Part shown: positions 60,545 to 64,000 of the stretch, in pieces | Numbering within the stretch: the first letter of the stretch is position 1 | Layout: each line of letters opens with the position of its first letter | Assembly (NCBI GenBank): GCA_020637445.1 | Contig: JACJVZ010000001.1 | Span: forward strand, 1,674,001-1,738,000 | DNA: 64,000 nucleotides | Source: Calditrichota bacterium | Lineage (GTDB): Bacteria > Electryoneota > RPQS01 | Reading direction: 5' to 3' | Position numbers and translations under genes: made by a program | The notes under the pieces: generated by a model | The model's database searches: none | What the model was told of the DNA's origin: nothing | What the model saw: the letters and a program-made list of their open reading frames with translations, nothing else

Positions 60545-63500
60545 AATGGAACGACGTCGCTTCAGTTCTCGATAGACAATGTGCTTTGGGGATATTGGGA
60601 CGAACTTTCGGATGAAATTTACCCTGGGAACGATTTGATCCTGGAGTCCATTTCACTAGGATTTTTGGCCGAAGTAGAATATAGCCACGAACATGGGTAC
60701 AAACACTGGGGGCTGATGCTTTCTGGCCTGCAAGGTTGTTCTGATCCCTCTGCGATCGAGGGCGTTACAGTTCCTCTTTGGGACAATCCAACCGAACGTG
60801 AACCAACGCCAATCGAAATAAAGCTTTCAGCCTGGCTTACAGTAGCTTCTGATGCAGACGGACTCATGTGGTACTGGGGAATATCGTCACCAGGTGACCC
60901 GCCAGATTGCGATGAAGAAGGCCATGGCAATTATTTGCCTGGACTTCTTGAATGGGACGGGTCACCTGATTTTTGCAGCGATGGAGGTGCGCGAATAGTA
61001 AGGACAGAGCGTTACTATGCCGCAAAGGAAGTCTGCAATGAGATCCATGAAATCGCGCCAACGATTGAGTCATTGGAATTTGGCGGAACAACCGCAAGCC
61101 AAGTTTTCACTGAAAACTATGATAATTCGGCGTTTCCGGACTCTCTCCGGCTTTATCTTGACAATTGGATAACTTACAATGGACTTTCGTACCAGTCAGT
61201 CGTAAAAGATATTCGTACTGATGCATGGGATACTGTCGCTGGCGACTGGACAGATGACGCAGGTGATTATGCGCAGCTTTCGTATTGGAAAGGGCTCGGC
61301 GAGGATCCTGATTTCTGGTTCCTCGTCGTGAATAGACGCGCCCTTGCTCACGAGAAAGCAAAGGTCCGTGTTGAGATTGGCGCGTTAGAGCCTGGACTTG
61401 ATTATGTAGTGCATTACCAACTTGCTGACAGCTTTGCCGAGGCCGTGCAGTTTCAGGAAGGTAACCACCTACCATTTGATGGAGCTTATCGCCAAAAGTT
61501 CGAAGTTGTCTTGCTGCCAGGGGAGGCCGAACTTGTTCATTTCTTTGTGATGGACACCAGCGACCTTGTGATTGAGGACACTACCCTAACACTAAAAGCA
61601 CCTTACTATTACAACCGCAACATATTGCTGGATAATGCGACCGTAATAATTGAACCCGACACGGCACTTCAACGTTATCAGATTATCAAGAACGGTCAGA
61701 GTGTCGATCAGTGGAAAGATTCCCTTGAGATTCTGTTTGCGCCCGGTAAGGGGATTAAGCTGATCGAGCCAGACAGCGGATCTAACAAGCTGACTATTCT
61801 TGGCAATGACAGCACAAAGATAGTCTTGAAGTGCTCCAAAGGTAGTGGCAACTATTGGAATGGAATCTCCTTTGAAGGAAACCAAGGCGATAGCTTATTG
61901 CTAAGGAATACCGTAATAGCCAGCGCAAGCATCGGAGCAAATGCCTATCAGGGACCGGGCTATGCTTCATTTGAAGACTGTGAATTCCGCGCCTGTGCGT
62001 TTGGTGTAGTTGGAATTGGACAGCGAGAGTTTCGGATTGATGGCACAAGCTTCCGCGAGAACAAGACTTCTGCTGCATTCTTCACTGAAGGAGTGCAGGC
62101 CCAAATCATTGATTGCGACTTCGTTGACAATGAAAAGCACTCTTTGCGAATGTCTCGAAACTGCACAGGAAGTGTTGTGCAATCGAGCTTTGTAAATAAC
62201 GGAGTTGGCCTAAGGGCAAACGATTGTGATCTTCGCTTACGTTGCGTAACGAGTACAGGAAATCAATCCGATGGCGTCTCTTTGACGAATGGTTCGATTG
62301 TAATGGCAGACACATCAAATGGATCTGTGCGCTACTGGGGAACAAATGACATCTACAATAATCGATTCGGCGAAGTTAGCTTGATAGACCCGCGTGCATT
62401 TGTGGTCGCCAATGGCGAGAATCGATTCGCTGATTCAAGTAGCAGTAACGCTGGGAAAAACAAGCTTGTGAAAGTACTTTTCACCAGGGAAGAGGCGGCG
62501 TACCTCAGATTCACCGGAAACAACTGGGGGGATTTGGTTGATTCTGCCGATATTGCCTTGTGTATTGTTCCTGAATCAATTTCCACAACTCCCATTGACA
62601 CCGTTTTCGAGGCCTGTGAATGGGGCCAGGCTCCCGGAGAAGATGACGATGAATTAGATTGTTTCGTTGGTGGAAACGTCCTTGAAGAAACAAACAACCT
62701 AACGCAAGCGCAGGTTTCTTACAAGGACTTGATTGAGTCGGCGTCAAGTGGTTGCAAGATTGGCACTTCGGTATCTAGGTTGCTAGCAGTGAGTTTCCTC
62801 GACGGCGTTCCCATTGACACGACACTTGCATACCTGTCCGATGTGAAACAATCGGCGACAGACCAAGAGCTTGTCTCTGACCTCCTGATCGGGATTTCAC
62901 ACGGATTAGCGATGAAGGGTGATTTAGATAGCGCGCGAACGATACTTGAGGATGTTGTCAGTTACTCAGGTGACACTCTTTCGAGAAAAATTCCAGGACA
63001 AGTTGGTTTGCTTTCCCTTGACATACTAGAAGAAACTGCTGACACCGTTGATGGCTTAACTGCCGATGAGCTTGCTACTTTCATTGATTCTTTAGAACAA
63101 GTCATAGGTCAGTATGAAGTATGGTCACAATACGAGATCACAGACAGCGTGGTGATGTATGCGCCAATGCGGGTGGACAGTGTGATCAACGTGCGGGGGG
63201 ACGGAGTCTTGACGATTCTGCCACACCCTAGCTACAAGAATCCTACCATCGAATTCGTCGATCAAGGTGCAATCAAAGTGTGGGGCACGGACACAACCAA
63301 GGCGAAGGGTAAACTCTATGTTTATGGGGAGCCAGACAGCCGAATTACGCTCCACTGGGCGGATTCTACAGGCACGAAGAATGTCTTCTCTGAACGTGGT
63401 TTTGTTAAGCTAAGGGATGCCGATTTTGTTGGAAACGGATTTGTCAATCAGACCCAGGATCTCACCGGTTATTTTAGTGGACTGCGTCGGGCGACGTTCC

Positions 63501-64000
63501 AAGCGGACTCTTGTACCTTCTCTTGGTTTGATGAAGGTGTAATGGTGCGTGCCACGGATACAACCAGTTACATGCGAGCATGCACATTTTCATATCTCGG
63601 TGGCAATGCGTTCTGGTATTCAGGGTTTGGCGCCGGGTTGGTCATGCTGAAGTCAGATGGATTTGTTATTGAAGACTGCGTATTTGATTCCAATGACGGA
63701 GTCGGAATATACCACGGGTTTGCAGAGGATGTTGTCATCAGAAATTGTCAGATCCGAAATGGCGCGAAAGCCGGCATCTACGGAGCCTCTTCAACCGGCG
63801 GTTCAGCACGCCTCGAATGCTGCACCATTGAAAGCAATGGCGACACATTGCCCGAGTTGTGGACATTGGGTGTAGTCTATGATCTTGTTGGCAGTCATTG
63901 CAGTTTTTCGGATAGCATGGGTCCGCTGATCAAATCAGACGATCCTTCGTATGTCGATCTCGAAAACGGAGAAAACTACTTCGAGGTGTGGAATGAGGGT
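60545..64000 (+). pseudogene. Continuation of the 59051 gene after an in-frame stop; beta-helix region, runs off window
   Basis: From 60545 the frame of the preceding gene is open for more than 1150 codons to base 64000. It begins NGTTSLQFSIDNVLWGYWDE and stays in coding style throughout. About 61590-62400 and 63130-63950 are right-handed beta-helix repeats (SFEDCEFRACAFGV, IIDCDFVDNEKHSL, VIEDCVFDSNDGVGIY, VIRNCQIRNGAKAGIY). Between them is a helical segment. No ATG with a ribosome-binding site opens this part, and the reading phase does not change across the TAA, so a single nonsense change, a sequencing error or stop read-through explains it. The C-terminus, perhaps with a sorting domain, is outside the window. 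Confidence 0.7.

Noticed and set aside
60545..60730. A separate gene beginning after the TAA at 60542
   Set aside because: The nearest ATG (60546) is in another frame, and no ribosome-binding site precedes the first in-frame start codons.
1..64000. CRISPR arrays, rRNA genes, IS elements
   Set aside because: Looked for regularly spaced repeats, rRNA signatures and transposase genes; none seen.

Overview
The window looks like chromosomal DNA of a free-living, probably Gram-negative bacterium of the FCB superphylum or a neighbouring candidate phylum. The evidence is several secreted proteins ending in a Por/T9SS-type C-terminal sorting domain (YPNPFNPTT ... GR.V ... ASGVY ... K), a TonB-dependent receptor paired with a DUF4249 lipoprotein, and very large secreted FN3, FG-GAP and beta-helix proteins. 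No rRNA or marker gene fixes the species, so the placement is inference.

Layout. 1-6.3 kb (minus): a tightly overlapping shikimate operon, aroF-aroA-aroE-aroC-aroK-aroBQ, which encodes all seven steps from PEP + E4P to chorismate; the last gene is an AroB-AroQ fusion cut by the window edge. 6.5-15 kb: an NHLRC2-like thioredoxin/NHL lipoprotein, deoC, an Hpt/response-regulator pair, an exported beta-carbonic anhydrase, and a tkt-rpiB-tal non-oxidative pentose-phosphate operon (which supplies E4P to aroF). 15.2-23.6 kb: one 2799-residue secreted protein with about 25 FN3 domains. 23.9-36.2 kb: a beta-propeller protein, hisC, two small surface proteins, a sorted BNR-like protein, a TonB receptor/DUF4249 pair, a dicarboxylate/glutamate symporter and an M32 carboxypeptidase. 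36.6-47.1 kb: a three-module beta-helix protein, a class V aminotransferase, a NapH-like polyferredoxin and cydAB.

47.5-57.1 kb is an integrated mobile element next to tRNA-Glu(CUC). It carries a tyrosine integrase pointing at the tRNA, an excisionase-like HTH protein, a hypothetical gene, an MCM-like AAA+ ATPase, a basic hypothetical protein and a PspF-like sigma-54 activator, all on minus. Divergent from these, on plus, is a compact four-gene ubiquitin-like conjugation operon: a Ubl ending GG-Ile, an E2-like protein with two zinc knuckles, a JAMM peptidase with an intact metal motif, and a ThiF/E1 enzyme. This is the most notable system here. Two near-consensus -24/-12 promoters lie in front of the sigma-54 activator and in front of the MCM operon, and a dense cluster of perfect inverted repeats follows the second one. 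The right end of the element was not found.

57.5-64 kb: an FG-GAP protein with a sorting tail, then a very large secreted beta-helix gene that is interrupted by a single in-frame TAA at 60542 and runs off the window.
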